A program made the translations under genes and the position numbers. The notes beneath the pieces are model-generated. The model had not been told where the DNA came from. It searched no databases and was given only the letters and a program-made list of their open reading frames with translations. A DNA stretch of 28,606 bases, taken from Streptomyces megasporus. GTDB taxonomy: Bacteria > Actinomycetota > Actinomycetes > Streptomycetales > Streptomycetaceae. This document shows positions 16,321 to 25,757 of this stretch, in pieces. The stretch covers positions 1 to 28,606 of the forward strand of contig NZ_JODL01000042.1 in NCBI RefSeq assembly GCF_000718985.1. Direction: 5' to 3'. Numbering within the stretch: position 1 is the stretch's first letter; every line of letters begins with the position of its first letter.

Positions 16321-18143
16321 TCGGTCTCTCCTCGTGACGAGGGTCGGGCGCCATCGGCGGCGTCCGGCGCTGCCGCGGCCTTGCCCGCGGCGGTCTGTTT
16401 CTCGGTGTCCTCGACGGTGGTGTCCCCCGCGCCACCGGCCCCCGTGTCGTCCTCGACGTCCCGCCCGGCCGCGACGGGCGCGTCGGCGTGGAGCGCGAGG
16501 GCGAGGTCGCCCAACTCCTCCGGAACCCTCGCGGACTCGCTGCGTCCGAGCCCGGCCATCTCCACGACGGTGGTGCCGTCCTCGCCCCGCTCGGCGCGGA
16601 CCCACACCCGGCGGCGCTGGACGAACAGCGAGCCGGCCAGGCCGAGCACGGCGACGATCGCCCCCGCCAGCGCCCAACCCTCGCCCGGCTCCTGGGAGAC
16701 CTGGAAGCTGGCCCACTCCTTGACGTCCTCGAACGTCAGCGTGCCCGCGCCGTTCGGCAGCTCCACGGATTCGCCCGGGCGCAGGTCGGCGCGGAACAGG
16801 TCGCCGTCCTCGCTCTTGAACTGCTCCATGTTGTCGGTGTCGAGCTGGTAGACGTTCTGCGGGAGGCCCGCGTCGACCCCCAGGTCGCCGTGGAAGGCGT
16901 TGAGGGAGAGCACCGGGTAGTCCAGCTCGGGGAAGGTCGAGTGCGGGCCGCGCTCGGCGTCGATGCCGTAGGTGGGCGTGAAGATGCCCTGGAAGCCGAG
17001 CTGTTCCCGCTCGCCGTCCTTGTTCCGGTAGTCGGTGACCTTGACCACACCCGTGGAGGTGATGTTGCCGTCCTGCGGGAGGAACGGAACCGGGCCCCGG
17101 TAGGCCAGTTCCCCTTGCCCGTCGGTGACGCTGACGACCGGCGCGTAGCCGTGGCCGATGAGGTAGACCTGGGTGTCCCCGACCTGCAAGGGGTGGTTCA
17201 CCTCGATGGCGGTCTTCTTCTCCTCGCCGTCGGCGCCCTCCCAGTACGTCACGTCGGCGCGGAACTCGCGCGCCGTGCCGCGCTGCGGCCCGCTGCGCTC
17301 GAAGGACGCCTCGAAGTCCTCCAACGTGAAGCCGAAGGAGTCCATGGAGTCGACGTCGTACAGGGCGCCGGAGGTGAAGTCGTCGTACTGGGTGAGGGTG
17401 TTGGCGAAGCCGTCGCCCTCCACGATGAGCTTGCCGCCCTCGGACCTCCACTGCGATCCGGCCGCGAAGGCCAGCAGCATCACGATCAGCGAGACGTGGA
17501 AGACCAGGTTGCCGACCTCGCGCAGGTAGCCCTTCTCCGCGGAGACCGAGCCCCCGGTGGGCGAGACGTCCGGCCCGGCCGTCCGGAAGCGCCGGCCGCG
17601 CAGCAGCGACCGCGCCGCCGTCAGGACCTCCTCCGGCTCGGCGTCGGTGCGCCAGGTGGTGTGCGCGGGCATCCGGGTCAGCCGGCGCGGGGCGCGCGGC
17701 GGACGGCCGCGGAGCTGGCCGACGAACTGCCAGCTCCGCGGCACGATGCAGCCGATGAGGGAGATGAACAGCAGGATGTAGATCGCGGAGAACCACACCG
17801 AGCTGTAGACGTCGAAGAGCTGGAGCTTGTCGTAGATCGGTCCCAGCGTCTCGTGCCGCTGCTTGAAGTCCTCGACGACGGAGGGGTCCACGGAGTTCTG
17901 CGGGACGATCGACCCCGGCACCGCGGCGAGCGAGAGCAGGAACAGCAGGATCAGCGCCACCCGCATCGAGGTGAGCTGGCGCCAGGCCCACCGGGCCCAG
18001 CCGATCGGCCCCAGGGACGGGACGTCGAGCGTGGACTCCTCGCGGGGGGCCGTGGAGAGCCGGGCGCCCGCCGTCCGGTACTCGCTGTTCTCGGCGTTCT
18101 CGGGGGCGTTCCGGTCGGTGTTCTCGACGTCGGCTGTGGGCAT
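16317..18143 (-). CDS. resB: Cytochrome c biogenesis protein ResB/Ccs1
   Basis: The 608-residue partner of ResC in system II. Membrane helices lie near 60-80, 113-134, 212-230 and 482-502; between the last two is a large external domain that holds apocytochrome c. The third helix has the conserved His217 (FHVSL). Family blocks include VPGSIVPQNSVDP and EKGYLREVGNLVFHVSL. A long Ala/Asp-rich cytoplasmic tail follows the last helix. ATG at 18141-18143 lies one base after the ccdA stop, so they are translationally coupled; the downstream gene overlaps by four bases. Confidence 0.95.
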   Translation of the reverse strand: MPTADVENTDRNAPENAENSEYRTAGARLSTAPREESTLDVPSLGPIGWARWAWRQLTSMRVALILLFLLSLAAVPGSIVPQNSVDPSVVEDFKQRHETLGPIYDKLQLFDVYSSVWFSAIYILLFISLIGCIVPRSWQFVGQLRGRPPRAPRRLTRMPAHTTWRTDAEPEEVLTAARSLLRGRRFRTAGPDVSPTGGSVSAEKGYLREVGNLVFHVSLIVMLLAFAAGSQWRSEGGKLIVEGDGFANTLTQYDDFTSGALYDVDSMDSFGFTLEDFEASFERSGPQRGTAREFRADVTYWEGADGEEKKTAIEVNHPLQVGDTQVYLIGHGYAPVVSVTDGQGELAYRGPVPFLPQDGNITSTGVVKVTDYRNKDGEREQLGFQGIFTPTYGIDAERGPHSTFPELDYPVLSLNAFHGDLGVDAGLPQNVYQLDTDNMEQFKSEDGDLFRADLRPGESVELPNGAGTLTFEDVKEWASFQVSQEPGEGWALAGAIVAVLGLAGSLFVQRRRVWVRAERGEDGTTVVEMAGLGRSESARVPEELGDLALALHADAPVAAGRDVEDDTGAGGAGDTTVEDTEKQTAAGKAAAAPDAADGARPSSRGETE

Positions 18144-18144
18144 G

Positions 18145-18918
18145 TCAGATCCCTACGGTGAAGCTGTTGGTCCAGGCGAGCAGTTCGGCGAGCATCAGGT
18201 CCCAGACTCCGGTGAGCATCAGGATCCCCAGGGCGACCAGCATGCCCCCGCCGATCCTCATGACCCACTGGTAGTGCCGCTTGACCCAGCCGAACGCGCC
18301 GAGCGCCCGCCGGAAGGCCACGGCCGTCACCACCAGCGGCAGGCCGAGCCCGAGGCAGTAGGCGGTCGTCAGCAGGGCTCCCCTGCCGGCACTCGCCTCG
18401 TTGAAGGCCAGCGCGTTGACGGCGGTCAGCGTGGGCCCCAGGCAGGGGGTCCAGCCGACGCCGAAGAGCACGCCGAGCAGGGGGGCGCCGGCCAGCCCCA
18501 CGGCCGGCCTCCGGTGGAACCGGAACTCGCGCTGCCCCACGCCCTTGAGCAGGCCCATGAAGAGCAGGCCCATCGCGATCAGCAGCACGCCCAGAATCCG
18601 GGTGATGACGTCCTGGTGGCCCAGGAGCGTCTGCCCGAAGTACCCGAAGAGGGCGCCTCCCGACACGAACACCGCGGTGAAGCCCACGACGAACAGGGAG
18701 GAGCCGAGCACCATCCGCCACCGCCGGGCGTCCGCCAGGTCGGCGCCGCTGATCCCGGTGACGTACGACAGGTAGCCGGGGACCAGGGGCAGCACGCAGG
18801 GGGAGAAGAACGACACGAGCCCGCCCAGCAGCGCGACGGGAACCGCGATGAGCAGCCCGCCGGAGAGCACGGTCTCGTTGACGCCCGTGGCGGAGGCGAA
18901 GTGGAGCATCCGCCTCAC
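18145..18918 (-). CDS. ccdA: CcdA/DsbD-type thiol reductant transporter
   Basis: A 257-residue six-helix membrane protein that carries electrons from cytoplasmic thioredoxin to extracytoplasmic thiol proteins. The two redox cysteines are Cys41 in SFFSPCVLPLVPGY and Cys159 in GVGWTPCLGPTL. It lies between tlpA and resB, so its job is to keep TlpA and apocytochrome c cysteines reduced. The GTG at 18916-18918 overlaps the tlpA stop by four bases but sits only 2 nt from GGAG; the ATG three codons later (18907-18909) has better spacing and may be the true start. Confidence 0.95.
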   Translation of the reverse strand: MRRMLHFASATGVNETVLSGGLLIAVPVALLGGLVSFFSPCVLPLVPGYLSYVTGISGADLADARRWRMVLGSSLFVVGFTAVFVSGGALFGYFGQTLLGHQDVITRILGVLLIAMGLLFMGLLKGVGQREFRFHRRPAVGLAGAPLLGVLFGVGWTPCLGPTLTAVNALAFNEASAGRGALLTTAYCLGLGLPLVVTAVAFRRALGAFGWVKRHYQWVMRIGGGMLVALGILMLTGVWDLMLAELLAWTNSFTVGI

Positions 18919-19529
18919 TTCTCCTTGATCAGGGGATCGATGATGGAGCGCAGTTCCTCTTCGCCGAGCTCCTTCAGGGCCCGCACGGCGATCCGCCCCT
19001 CACGGTCCACCACGATGGTCGAGGGGATCGTCTGGGGGTTGAGGCTGCCCTTGGGGAAACGCAGCAGGAGCTTCCCCGAGGGGTCGTACAGGCTCGGGTA
19101 GGGGACCTCGAACTCCTTCTCGAACCGCTGGGCCGGGACCCGGTCCGTGTCACGGGTGTTGATCCCGATGAACTGCACGCCCTCGTCCGCGGTGTCGTTC
19201 GCCACCTTCACCAGATGCGGCATCTCGGCGCGGCAGGGCGGGCACCACGAGCCCCACACGTTGACGACCAGGACCTTGCCCCGGTGGTCGGCGGTGCTCA
19301 GCCGCTTCCCGTCCACCGTCTCGCCGGAGAGTTCAGGGGCGGGTTGGCGGTCCTCCGGCTTCACCTTGGTGACCGCTCCCGTGCCTTCCACGTAGTTCGT
19401 TCCGGAACCGCCGCTCTGCGCCTCGCTGTCGCCGCCGCAGCCCGACAGGACCAGCACGCACGCCACCGCCGCGGCGACGGCCGCGGACAGCCGGGAGCGG
19501 CGGCGGGGTCCGGTAGCGCGAAGAATCAT
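18915..19529 (-). CDS. TlpA/ResA-like thiol-disulfide lipoprotein
   Basis: A 204-residue exported thioredoxin-fold protein. A signal peptide ends in the lipobox LSGC (Cys31), so it should be anchored to the outer face of the membrane. The active site is WCPPC (Cys96, Cys99) in VWGSWCPPCRAEMPH, and the cis-proline loop is in QTIPSTIVVD. It should reduce the CXXCH disulfide of apocytochrome c using electrons from CcdA, whose gene overlaps its stop. ATG at 19527-19529 is chosen because it gives a normal signal peptide; the ribosome site is weak. It lies 138 bp after the phosphatase stop, so it may be part of the hemL unit or have its own promoter. Confidence 0.93.
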   Translation of the reverse strand: MILRATGPRRRSRLSAAVAAAVACVLVLSGCGGDSEAQSGGSGTNYVEGTGAVTKVKPEDRQPAPELSGETVDGKRLSTADHRGKVLVVNVWGSWCPPCRAEMPHLVKVANDTADEGVQFIGINTRDTDRVPAQRFEKEFEVPYPSLYDPSGKLLLRFPKGSLNPQTIPSTIVVDREGRIAVRALKELGEEELRSIIDPLIKEK

Positions 19530-19667
19530 GTGAAAAGTTTCCCATGCCCTCTGCGCGGCCTTTCCCCCGCCCCCGGCCTGCGCGGACCGTCGACCTCGGG
19601 AGCCGCTGTTCCCCCCGGGCCGTGTGGCGTGCGCCACCGCGCCGGCTCCGCGTCCGCCCCGAGCTTC

Positions 19668-20447
19668 TCAGGCGCCGAAACCCCTGACCTTCCCCGCCCC
19701 CTTCACCGGCTTCGCGCCCGCCCGCAGGTGGGGCGGCACCAGGTCGAGGGCCGGCTCGGTGTAGCCGACCGAGACGATCCGGTCGCCGACGAAGGTGAAG
19801 GTGGTCAGCGACGCCAGGGTGCACTGCCGTCTGCGCGGGTCGTGCCACAGACGGCGCCGTTCGACGAAGCTGCGCACCGTCCAGATTGGGAGCTGGTGGC
19901 TGACGCACACCGCCTCGTGCCCGCGGGCGGCGTCCCGCGCGGCCTCCAGCGCGGCCATCATCCGCACCACCTGGTCGATGTACGGCTCGCCCCACGAGGG
20001 CCGGAAGGGGTTGCGCAGGTGCGGCCAGTTCGCGGGCCGGCGGAGCGCGCCGTCGCCGACGCCGAAGGTCTTGCCCTGGAAGATGTTCTCCGCCTCGATC
20101 AACCGCTCGTCGGAGCCCACCTCCAGCCCGTGGACCTTGGCGATCGGGGCGGCGGTCTCCTGCGCCCGCTCCAGCGGGGAGGCGACCACGTGCGTGATGT
20201 CGCGGTGGGCGAGGTGCTCGGCGACCCGCTCGGCCATCCGACGGCCCAGCTCGGAGAGGTGGTAGCCGGGGAGACGTCCGTAGAGGACCCCGTCGGGGTT
20301 CTCCACCTCCCCGTGCCGCATCAGGTGGACGACGGTCCGCTGCCCGCCGCCGTGCCGCTCCCGTTCGCCCGCGGTCTCCGAGGAGACCGTCACGTCCGCC
20401 GGGTCCGTCATGCCCGCCGGGTCCACGGCGCCCGTCACCTCGGTCAT
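19668..20447 (-). CDS. Histidine phosphatase (phosphoglycerate mutase-like)
   Basis: A 259-residue cytoplasmic member of the histidine phosphatase superfamily. The phosphorylated histidine is in [10 protein letters not shown] (His45), with a second basic site in [13 protein letters not shown] and CVSHQLPIW. The substrate is not predictable; being next to hemL and not in glycolysis, it need not be a glycolytic mutase. The ATG at 20445-20447 overlaps the hemL stop (ATGA) with GGAGAG 6 nt upstream; a second ATG 36 bp later is possible. The first 35 residues are low-complexity and precede the domain. Confidence 0.92.
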   Translation of the reverse strand: MTEVTGAVDPAGMTDPADVTVSSETAGERERHGGGQRTVVHLMRHGEVENPDGVLYGRLPGYHLSELGRRMAERVAEHLAHRDITHVVASPLERAQETAAPIAKVHGLEVGSDERLIEAENIFQGKTFGVGDGALRRPANWPHLRNPFRPSWGEPYIDQVVRMMAALEAARDAARGHEAVCVSHQLPIWTVRSFVERRRLWHDPRRRQCTLASLTTFTFVGDRIVSVGYTEPALDLVPPHLRAGAKPVKGAGKVRGFGA

Positions 20448-21778
20448 GCCGAACTCTCCGCGGGGTCGACGGCGTCGGCGGCGGCACGCGCGGCGTGGGG
20501 CAGGGCCTCGGCGATCCGCTCGACCGCCCGCTCGTCCAGCGCGGTCGAGACGAACCACGCCTCGAAGGCCGACGGCGGCAGGTAGACGCCACGGGAGAGC
20601 ATCTCGTGGAAGAAGGCGGTGAACCGGAACGCCTCCTGCCGCTTGGCGGCGGCGTAGTCCACCACGTCCTCGTCGGTGAAGAAGACCGAGAACATGTTGC
20701 CCGCCCGCTGCAACCGGTGCGCCACGCCCTCCTTGGTCAGCGCCTCGGTCACCAGGGAGCGCACCTCGGCGGAGACCGCGTCCAGCCGCTCGTACGCCGC
20801 GTCGTCCAGCAGCCGCAGTTGGGCCAGGCCCGCCGCCGTCGCGATCGGGTTCCCGGAGAGGGTGCCCGCCTGGTAGACGGGGCCGGCGGGGGCGAGGTGG
20901 GCCATCACGTCGGCCCGGCCGCCGAAGGCCGCGGCCGGGAAGCCGCCGCCCATCACCTTGCCGAAGGTCATCAGGTCCGGCACCACTCCGTCGAGCCCGT
21001 ACCAGCCCGCCTTGGAGACGCGGAATCCGGTCATCACCTCGTCGGAGATGTACAGCGCGCCGTGCCGCTCGCACAGCTCCTTCAGCCCGGCGTTGAAGCC
21101 CTCGCGCGGCGGCACGACGCCCATGTTGCCCGGCGACGCCTCGGTGATCACGCAGGCGATCTCGTCGGGGTGCTCGGCGAAGGCGGCGGCGACGGCCTCC
21201 AGGTCGTTGTACGGCAGCACCAGGGTGTCGCCGGCCTGCGCGCCCGTCACACCGGGCGTGTCGGGCAGGGCGAAGGTCGCCACACCGGAGCCGGCGGCGG
21301 CCAGCAGGGCGTCGACGTGTCCGTGGTAGCAGCCCGCGAACTTGACCACCTTGGTCCGGCCGGTGAACCCGCGCGCCAGCCGGATCGCGGACATCGTGGC
21401 CTCGGTGCCGGAGGAGACCAGCCGCACCTGGTCGACGGGGGCGACGCGGGCCACGATCTCCTCGGCCAGTTCGACCTCGCCCTGGCCGGGCGTGCCGAAG
21501 GACGTGCCGCGCGCGACCGCCGCCTGGACGGCCTCGGTGACGGCGGGGTGGGCGTGTCCGAGGATCATCGGTCCCCACGAACACACGAGGTCGACGTACT
21601 CGCGGCCGTCGGCGTCCGTGAGGTACGGACCGGTACCGGACACCATGAAACGGGGCGTACCGCCCACGGCACGGAAAGCGCGCACCGGAGAGTTCACGCC
21701 TCCGGGCGTCACGACGGCGGCGCGGTCGTACAGCGACTGCGATACTGGTGCTTCGTACGGATAGCTCACGCAAGCCAT
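20444..21778 (-). CDS. hemL: Glutamate-1-semialdehyde 2,1-aminomutase (heme precursor synthesis)
   Basis: HemL turns glutamate-1-semialdehyde into 5-aminolevulinate, the tetrapyrrole precursor in the C5 pathway. It is a PLP enzyme of class III aminotransferase fold, 444 residues: VNSPVRAF (28-35), [16 protein letters not shown] (122-137), SDEVMTGFR (245-253) and the PLP lysine Lys274 in [17 protein letters not shown]. The ATG at 21776-21778 has GAGG 10 nt upstream; GTG three codons later is possible. It is followed by the phosphatase and then by the cytochrome c maturation genes on the same strand, so heme supply and heme use are encoded together. The 5' region has paired inverted repeats. 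Confidence 0.96.
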   Translation of the reverse strand: MACVSYPYEAPVSQSLYDRAAVVTPGGVNSPVRAFRAVGGTPRFMVSGTGPYLTDADGREYVDLVCSWGPMILGHAHPAVTEAVQAAVARGTSFGTPGQGEVELAEEIVARVAPVDQVRLVSSGTEATMSAIRLARGFTGRTKVVKFAGCYHGHVDALLAAAGSGVATFALPDTPGVTGAQAGDTLVLPYNDLEAVAAAFAEHPDEIACVITEASPGNMGVVPPREGFNAGLKELCERHGALYISDEVMTGFRVSKAGWYGLDGVVPDLMTFGKVMGGGFPAAAFGGRADVMAHLAPAGPVYQAGTLSGNPIATAAGLAQLRLLDDAAYERLDAVSAEVRSLVTEALTKEGVAHRLQRAGNMFSVFFTDEDVVDYAAAKRQEAFRFTAFFHEMLSRGVYLPPSAFEAWFVSTALDERAVERIAEALPHAARAAADAVDPAESSA

Positions 21779-21779
21779 G

Positions 21780-21887
21780 GTCTCAGAGCCTCGCGCGCAT
21801 GTGCCGCCGGGCGTTTCGCGGCTCGCCAGAAGGGGAGGTCTCTGGGAGTCTCTGAGACGATGATCGGGTTGCGCGGCACATGCCGCG
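21780..21887. promoter_or_regulatory. Paired inverted repeats between hemL and the divergent gene
   Basis: GTCTCAGAG (21780-21788) is exactly complementary to 21850-21858, and GCATGTGCCGC (21797-21807) to 21873-21883; the order A-B-A'-B' cannot form two nested stems. The second B copy is itself a dyad: CGCGGCA (21872-21878), CA, TGCCGCG (21881-21887). GTCTCTGGGA and GTCTCTGAGA stand as a direct repeat at 21839-21858. This looks like a set of operator sites for a shared regulator, or a folded leader of hemL. Confidence 0.5.
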
Positions 21888-21904
21888 AGTAATCGGGTGG
21901 TGAC

Positions 21905-22459
21905 ATGCAGCGCGGTGGCGGACTGGGCGAGGGCACGGGGGACACCGGTCCCAGGCGCGCACGGGGCCGTCACCGGCGTGACGCTTCCGAACCGGTGGAG
22001 ACGAGGAGCAGCAAGGGTGGCCGGGTGGGGGTGACCTACAAGTACTTCGGCGCGCCGGACGGCGCCACCGCCGCGCGCGTCCCCATCTCGATGCGCCCGG
22101 AGGAACTGGGTGGGGACGAGTTGGGCCACGGCATGTTCACCAGGATCAAGCCGGAGACGATGGCGGCGATGGTCCTCACGGGCATCGAGGGAATACCCCT
22201 GCACCGGGTGCCCCCGCTGGAACTGGTGGTGCTCCGCTCCGACTACGCCGTGGTCAAACTGCCCATGGCCGTCGTCGATCCCCTGCGGGGCGTCGGTGTG
22301 GAGTCGGTGGGCGCCGCCGCCTTCATCTGGTCCACCGTGCCCGACCGGGGCGGCCCGCGCGACGCCTTCGACGTCTACCGACTCCTGCACGAATGGCAGG
22401 ACTTCTCCCACCGCCTCCACGAGGCGGGCCACCAGCCGTACTGCCTCGTCTGGCCCTGA
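21905..22459 (+). CDS. Conserved hypothetical protein, function unknown
   Basis: A soluble protein of up to 184 residues with no signal peptide or membrane helix. I do not recognise a characterised domain. The part from residue 43 ([20 protein letters not shown]) to the end ([13 protein letters not shown]) has strong coding bias. The first 42 residues are Arg/Gly-rich with clearly lower third-position GC, so a GTG at 22031 may be the true start (142 residues). [23 protein letters not shown] and [21 protein letters not shown] are probably characteristic blocks. It is divergent from hemL and shares the repeat-rich 127-bp spacer with it. Confidence 0.75.
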   Translation: MQRGGGLGEGTGDTGPRRARGRHRRDASEPVETRSSKGGRVGVTYKYFGAPDGATAARVPISMRPEELGGDELGHGMFTRIKPETMAAMVLTGIEGIPLHRVPPLELVVLRSDYAVVKLPMAVVDPLRGVGVESVGAAAFIWSTVPDRGGPRDAFDVYRLLHEWQDFSHRLHEAGHQPYCLVWP

Positions 22460-22484
22460 CCGGGGCCCCGCCCCTCCTCGGGCC

Positions 22485-22490
22485 TACCCT
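22485..22490 (+). promoter_or_regulatory. Putative -10 box of a leaderless YnfA-like transcript
   Basis: TACCCT is followed by 7 nt and the ATG at 22498; no ribosome site is present. Confidence 0.45.
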
Positions 22491-22497
22491 TCCCGGT

Positions 22498-22833
22498 ATG
22501 TCCGTCGCCCGATCCGCCCTCCTCTTCGTCCTCGCCGCCCTCCTGGAGATCGGCGGCGCCTGGCTGGTCTGGCAGGGGGTGCGCGAGCACCGGGGCTGGG
22601 CCTGGATGGGCGCCGGGGTGCTCGCCCTGGGCGCCTACGGCTTCGTCGCCACCCTCCAGCCCGACGCGAACTTCGGCCGCATCCTGGCGGCCTACGGCGG
22701 GATCTTCGTCGCCGGTTCGCTGGCCTGGGGCATGGTCGTGGACGGCTTCCGACCGGACCGCTGGGACGTGATCGGCGCGCTGGTCTGCCTGGCGGGCGTC
22801 GCGCTGATCATGTACGCGCCGCGAGGAGGGTGA
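22498..22833 (+). CDS. YnfA-family (UPF0060) small membrane protein
   Basis: A 111-residue protein with four predicted helices. It matches the YnfA/UPF0060 family in length and in [42 protein letters not shown] and [11 protein letters not shown]. Family members are small multidrug-resistance-like inner-membrane proteins, some reported to affect biocide efflux; transport here is not shown. ATG at 22498 has no Shine-Dalgarno site but a -10 box 7 nt upstream, suggesting leaderless translation. It lies 38 bp after the hypothetical gene. Confidence 0.92.
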   Translation: MSVARSALLFVLAALLEIGGAWLVWQGVREHRGWAWMGAGVLALGAYGFVATLQPDANFGRILAAYGGIFVAGSLAWGMVVDGFRPDRWDVIGALVCLAGVALIMYAPRGG

Positions 22834-22879
22834 TCCGGCCGGGGGCCCGGGGCCCCCGGAACCTACCGCCCCCGGAACC

Positions 22880-22885
22880 TATCCT
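22880..22885 (+). promoter_or_regulatory. Putative -10 box for the SDR gene
   Basis: TATCCT lies about 40 bp before the ATG at 22926, which leaves room for a leader carrying the GGGAGGG ribosome site. Confidence 0.4.
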
Positions 22886-22925
22886 GCGAGCGGCACCGAC
22901 ACGTCCACCACGGGAGGGACCACCC

Positions 22926-23723
22926 ATGACCTCGTCCGCCGACCGGCCCGCCGACAAGCCCGCCGCGCCCACCGCCGTCGTCACCGGCGCCAGTGGCGGC
23001 ATCGGTGCCGCGACCGCGCGACGGCTGGCCGCCGAGGGCTACCGGACCGTGCTCACCGCCCGCCGCGCCGAGCGCGTCGAGGCCCTCGCCGCCGAACTGA
23101 CCGACGCCGGCCGGCAGGCCCTGCCGTACTCCCTGGACGTCACCGACCGCGCGGCCGTGGACGCCTTCGCCTCCTGGCTCGGCCCCCTCGCCCCCGGCAG
23201 CGTGCTGGTCAACAATGCGGGCGGCGCCCTGGGCACCGACCCCGTGGCCACCGGCGACCCGGCCGACTGGCGGGCGATGTACGAGGTCAACGTGCTGGGC
23301 GTGCTCAACATGACCCAGGCGCTGCTGCCGGCGCTGACCGCCTCCGGCGACGGCACGGTGCTCGTGCTGTCCTCCACCGCCGGCCACGCCACCTACGAAG
23401 GCGGGGCGGGCTACGTCGCCGCCAAACACGGCGCCCACGTGCTCGCCGAGACCCTCCGCCTGGAGGTGTGCGGGCAGCCCGTCCGCGTCATCGAGATCGC
23501 GCCCGGCATGGTGCGCACCGAGGAGTTCTCCCTCACCCGCTTCCGCGGTGACGCCGAGAAGGCGGCGAAGGTCTACGAGGGCGTCGCCGAACCGCTGACG
23601 GCCGAGGACGTGGCCGACACCGTCGCCTGGGCCGTGACCCGCCCCCCGCACGTCAACGTCGACCTGCTGATCGTCCGCCCCCGCGCCCAGGCGTCCAACA
23701 CCAAGGTGCACCGCGAGCTCTGA
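22926..23723 (+). CDS. Short-chain dehydrogenase/reductase
   Basis: A 265-residue classical SDR. The nucleotide-binding loop is TGASGGIG (20-27); the TARR after the second strand, with Arg rather than Asp, suggests NADPH. NNAG (96-99), SST (149-151) and YVAAK (Tyr163, Lys167) give the full catalytic set. The C-terminal block DVADTVAWAVTRPPHVNVDLLIVRP resembles the YdfG (3-hydroxy acid dehydrogenase) branch, so a small hydroxy acid such as serine or 3-hydroxypropionate is possible. GGGAGGG lies 7 nt before the ATG. A terminator separates it from the convergent argS. Confidence 0.92.
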   Translation: MTSSADRPADKPAAPTAVVTGASGGIGAATARRLAAEGYRTVLTARRAERVEALAAELTDAGRQALPYSLDVTDRAAVDAFASWLGPLAPGSVLVNNAGGALGTDPVATGDPADWRAMYEVNVLGVLNMTQALLPALTASGDGTVLVLSSTAGHATYEGGAGYVAAKHGAHVLAETLRLEVCGQPVRVIEIAPGMVRTEEFSLTRFRGDAEKAAKVYEGVAEPLTAEDVADTVAWAVTRPPHVNVDLLIVRPRAQASNTKVHREL

Positions 23724-23747
23724 GCCGGAGACGACACCGGGACGACC

Positions 23748-23780
23748 GAGCGCCCGCCCCCTCCTCGGGGACGGGCGCTC
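23748..23780. terminator. Hairpin between the SDR gene and argS
   Basis: Bases 23748-23761 pair with 23767-23780 at 13 of 14 positions around a 5-nt loop, between two convergent stop codons. Confidence 0.75.
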
Positions 23781-23803
23781 CAACGGTCACGGCCGGCGCG
23801 GGC

Positions 23804-25597
23804 TCACAGCCGCTCGGGGGTGCGGATGCCCAGCAGCGCCATGCCCTGGTGGAGGGTGCGGGCCGTCAGGTCGCACAGGAACAGCCGGTTCTCCACCGTC
23901 GCCTCGTCGCCCGCCTTCAGCACCGGGCACTGGTCGTAGAACGTCGTGTAGTGCGAGGCGAGCTGGTAGAGGTACGCGGCCAGCTTGTGCGGCTCGTACG
24001 TCTCGGCCACGCCCGCCAGCGTCTCGGCGAACTCGTCCAGGTGCAGGCCCAGCGCCCGCTCCGCCGGGGCCAGGGTCAGCTCCGGGTGCGCGACGGGCCG
24101 GGCGTCGCCCGCCTTGCGCAGGATCGACTGGATCCGGGCGTAGGCGTACTGGAGGTAGACGCTGGTGTCGCCGTTGAGCGAGACCATCCGGTCCAGGTCG
24201 AAGACGTAGTCGCGGGACATCGAGGTGGACAGGTCCGCGTACTTCACCGCGCCGATGCCCACCTGGGCGCCACGCTCGGCGATCTCCTCCTCGGTCAGCT
24301 CCAGCCCGCCCTGCTCGGCCTTCTCCCGCACCACGGCCGTGGCCCGCTCGACCGCCTCGCCCAGCAGGTCCACCAGCCGGACCGTCTCGCCCTCACGCGT
24401 CTTGAACGGCTTGCCGTCCTTGCCCAGCACCGTGCCGAACGCGAGCTGCCGCGCGGCGCCCTCGGACAGCCAACCGGCCCGGCGCGCCGTCTCGAAGACC
24501 ATCTTGAAGTGCAGCGCCTGCCGGGCGTCCACCACGTACAGCAGGGTGTCGGCACCCAGCTTCCCCACCCGGTCGCGGATGGCGGCCAGGTCGGTGGCGG
24601 CGTAGCCGAAGCCGCCGTTGGACTTCTGCACGATCAGCGGGACGGGCTTGCCGTCCGGGCCCTTGACGTCGTCGAAGAACACGCACAGCGCGCCCTCGGA
24701 ACGGACCGCGACGCCACTGGACTCCAAGTCCTTCACGACCTGCTGGAGGTCGTCGTTGTACGCGCTCTCGCCGACCACGTCCTCGTCGCGGACCTCCACG
24801 TCGAGCTGGTCGTACACCGCGTGGAAGTAGATCATCGACTCGTCGACGATCCTCCGCCACATCTCGCGCGTCCGCTCGTCCCCGCTCTGCAGGAGCACCA
24901 CCCGGTCACGGGCGCGCCGCTTGAACTCCTCGTCGGAGTCGAACAGCGCCCGCGACTGCTTGTAGAGCCGGTTGAGCCGGGACATCGCGGCCTCGCCGCT
25001 CTCGCCGCCGGCGGCGCTCGGGGCGTCCTCGGCGTGGTCCAGCTCGTGCGGGTGCTCGATCAGGTACTGGATGAGCATGCCGAACTGCGTGCCCCAGTCC
25101 CCGATGTGGTGGCGCCGGATCACCTTCTCGCCGCGGTGCTCCAGGATCCGCACGATCGCGTCGCCGATCACCGTGGACCGCAGGTGCCCGACGTGCATCT
25201 CCTTGGCCACGTTGGGCTGGGAGTAGTCGATCACCGTCGTGCCCGGCCGCTCCGCGTGCGGCACGCCCAGCCGCTCGTCGGCCGCCCGCGCCGCCAGCGT
25301 CCTGGTGATCGCCCCGTCGGCGACGGTGATGTTGAGGAAGCCCGGACCGGAGACCTCGATCCCGGCGATCACCGGGTTCTCCTTCTCCTCGGGCAGCCGC
25401 TCCACGACCTTGGCCGCCAGCTCCCGCGGGTTCCCCTTCAGCTTCTTGGCCAGCGCCAGCATCCCGTTGGCCTGGAAGTCCGCCCGGTCGCTGCGTCGCA
25501 GCAGCGGATCGGCGGAAGCGGCCTCCGGCAGGGCAGCCGAGAGTGCCTCCACGACGCGCTGGCGGACGGTGGCGGCGAGGGAAGGAACCGAGGCCAT
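23804..25597 (-). CDS. argS: Arginyl-tRNA synthetase
   Basis: A 597-residue class I synthetase that charges tRNA-Arg. The N-terminal add-1 domain is followed by the HIGH-type signature HVGH (135-138) in [20 protein letters not shown] and by [16 protein letters not shown]. The KMSKS site is degenerate, as is usual in ArgRS. The C-terminal DALR anticodon domain ends in [15 protein letters not shown]. The ATG at 25595-25597 is the only plausible start, though AAAGGA lies 13-14 nt away. A -10 candidate is at 25641-25646. It is divergent from class I lysS. Confidence 0.97.
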   Translation of the reverse strand: MASVPSLAATVRQRVVEALSAALPEAASADPLLRRSDRADFQANGMLALAKKLKGNPRELAAKVVERLPEEKENPVIAGIEVSGPGFLNITVADGAITRTLAARAADERLGVPHAERPGTTVIDYSQPNVAKEMHVGHLRSTVIGDAIVRILEHRGEKVIRRHHIGDWGTQFGMLIQYLIEHPHELDHAEDAPSAAGGESGEAAMSRLNRLYKQSRALFDSDEEFKRRARDRVVLLQSGDERTREMWRRIVDESMIYFHAVYDQLDVEVRDEDVVGESAYNDDLQQVVKDLESSGVAVRSEGALCVFFDDVKGPDGKPVPLIVQKSNGGFGYAATDLAAIRDRVGKLGADTLLYVVDARQALHFKMVFETARRAGWLSEGAARQLAFGTVLGKDGKPFKTREGETVRLVDLLGEAVERATAVVREKAEQGGLELTEEEIAERGAQVGIGAVKYADLSTSMSRDYVFDLDRMVSLNGDTSVYLQYAYARIQSILRKAGDARPVAHPELTLAPAERALGLHLDEFAETLAGVAETYEPHKLAAYLYQLASHYTTFYDQCPVLKAGDEATVENRLFLCDLTARTLHQGMALLGIRTPERL

Positions 25598-25640
25598 GAA
25601 AGGTGTGCCATTCCTTTGAGAGGGATTACCGGATCGCTCC

Positions 25641-25646
25641 AGTATC
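25641..25646 (-). promoter_or_regulatory. Putative -10 box for argS
   Basis: Minus-strand GATACT, identical to the ubiD candidate, lies about 45 bp before the ATG, leaving a short leader that contains AAAGGA. Confidence 0.35.
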
Positions 25647-25757
25647 CCACGGGGGCGCCGGACGGGGCGCGCGCATATCACGCACCGGGCTCCCCGCGGG
25701 TCTGAAACAATGGAACCGTCATTCCCGACACCCGAGGTTTGGAAAGGGACGCCAACC

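Noticed and set aside
15211..17991. 926-codon frame that would extend ResC into resB
   Set aside because: Its first 557 codons are out of frame with resB, a certain gene; the GTG at 16320 fits the overlap and family length.
19668..21773. Single 701-codon frame that seems to fuse a shadow of hemL with the histidine phosphatase
   Set aside because: Only the last 259 codons are a real protein; the ATG overlapping the hemL stop with a good ribosome site is the start.
20444..22432. 662-codon reading of hemL with a 218-residue N-terminal extension
   Set aside because: The extension crosses the repeat-rich spacer and lies antisense to the divergent gene; HemL is complete from 21778.
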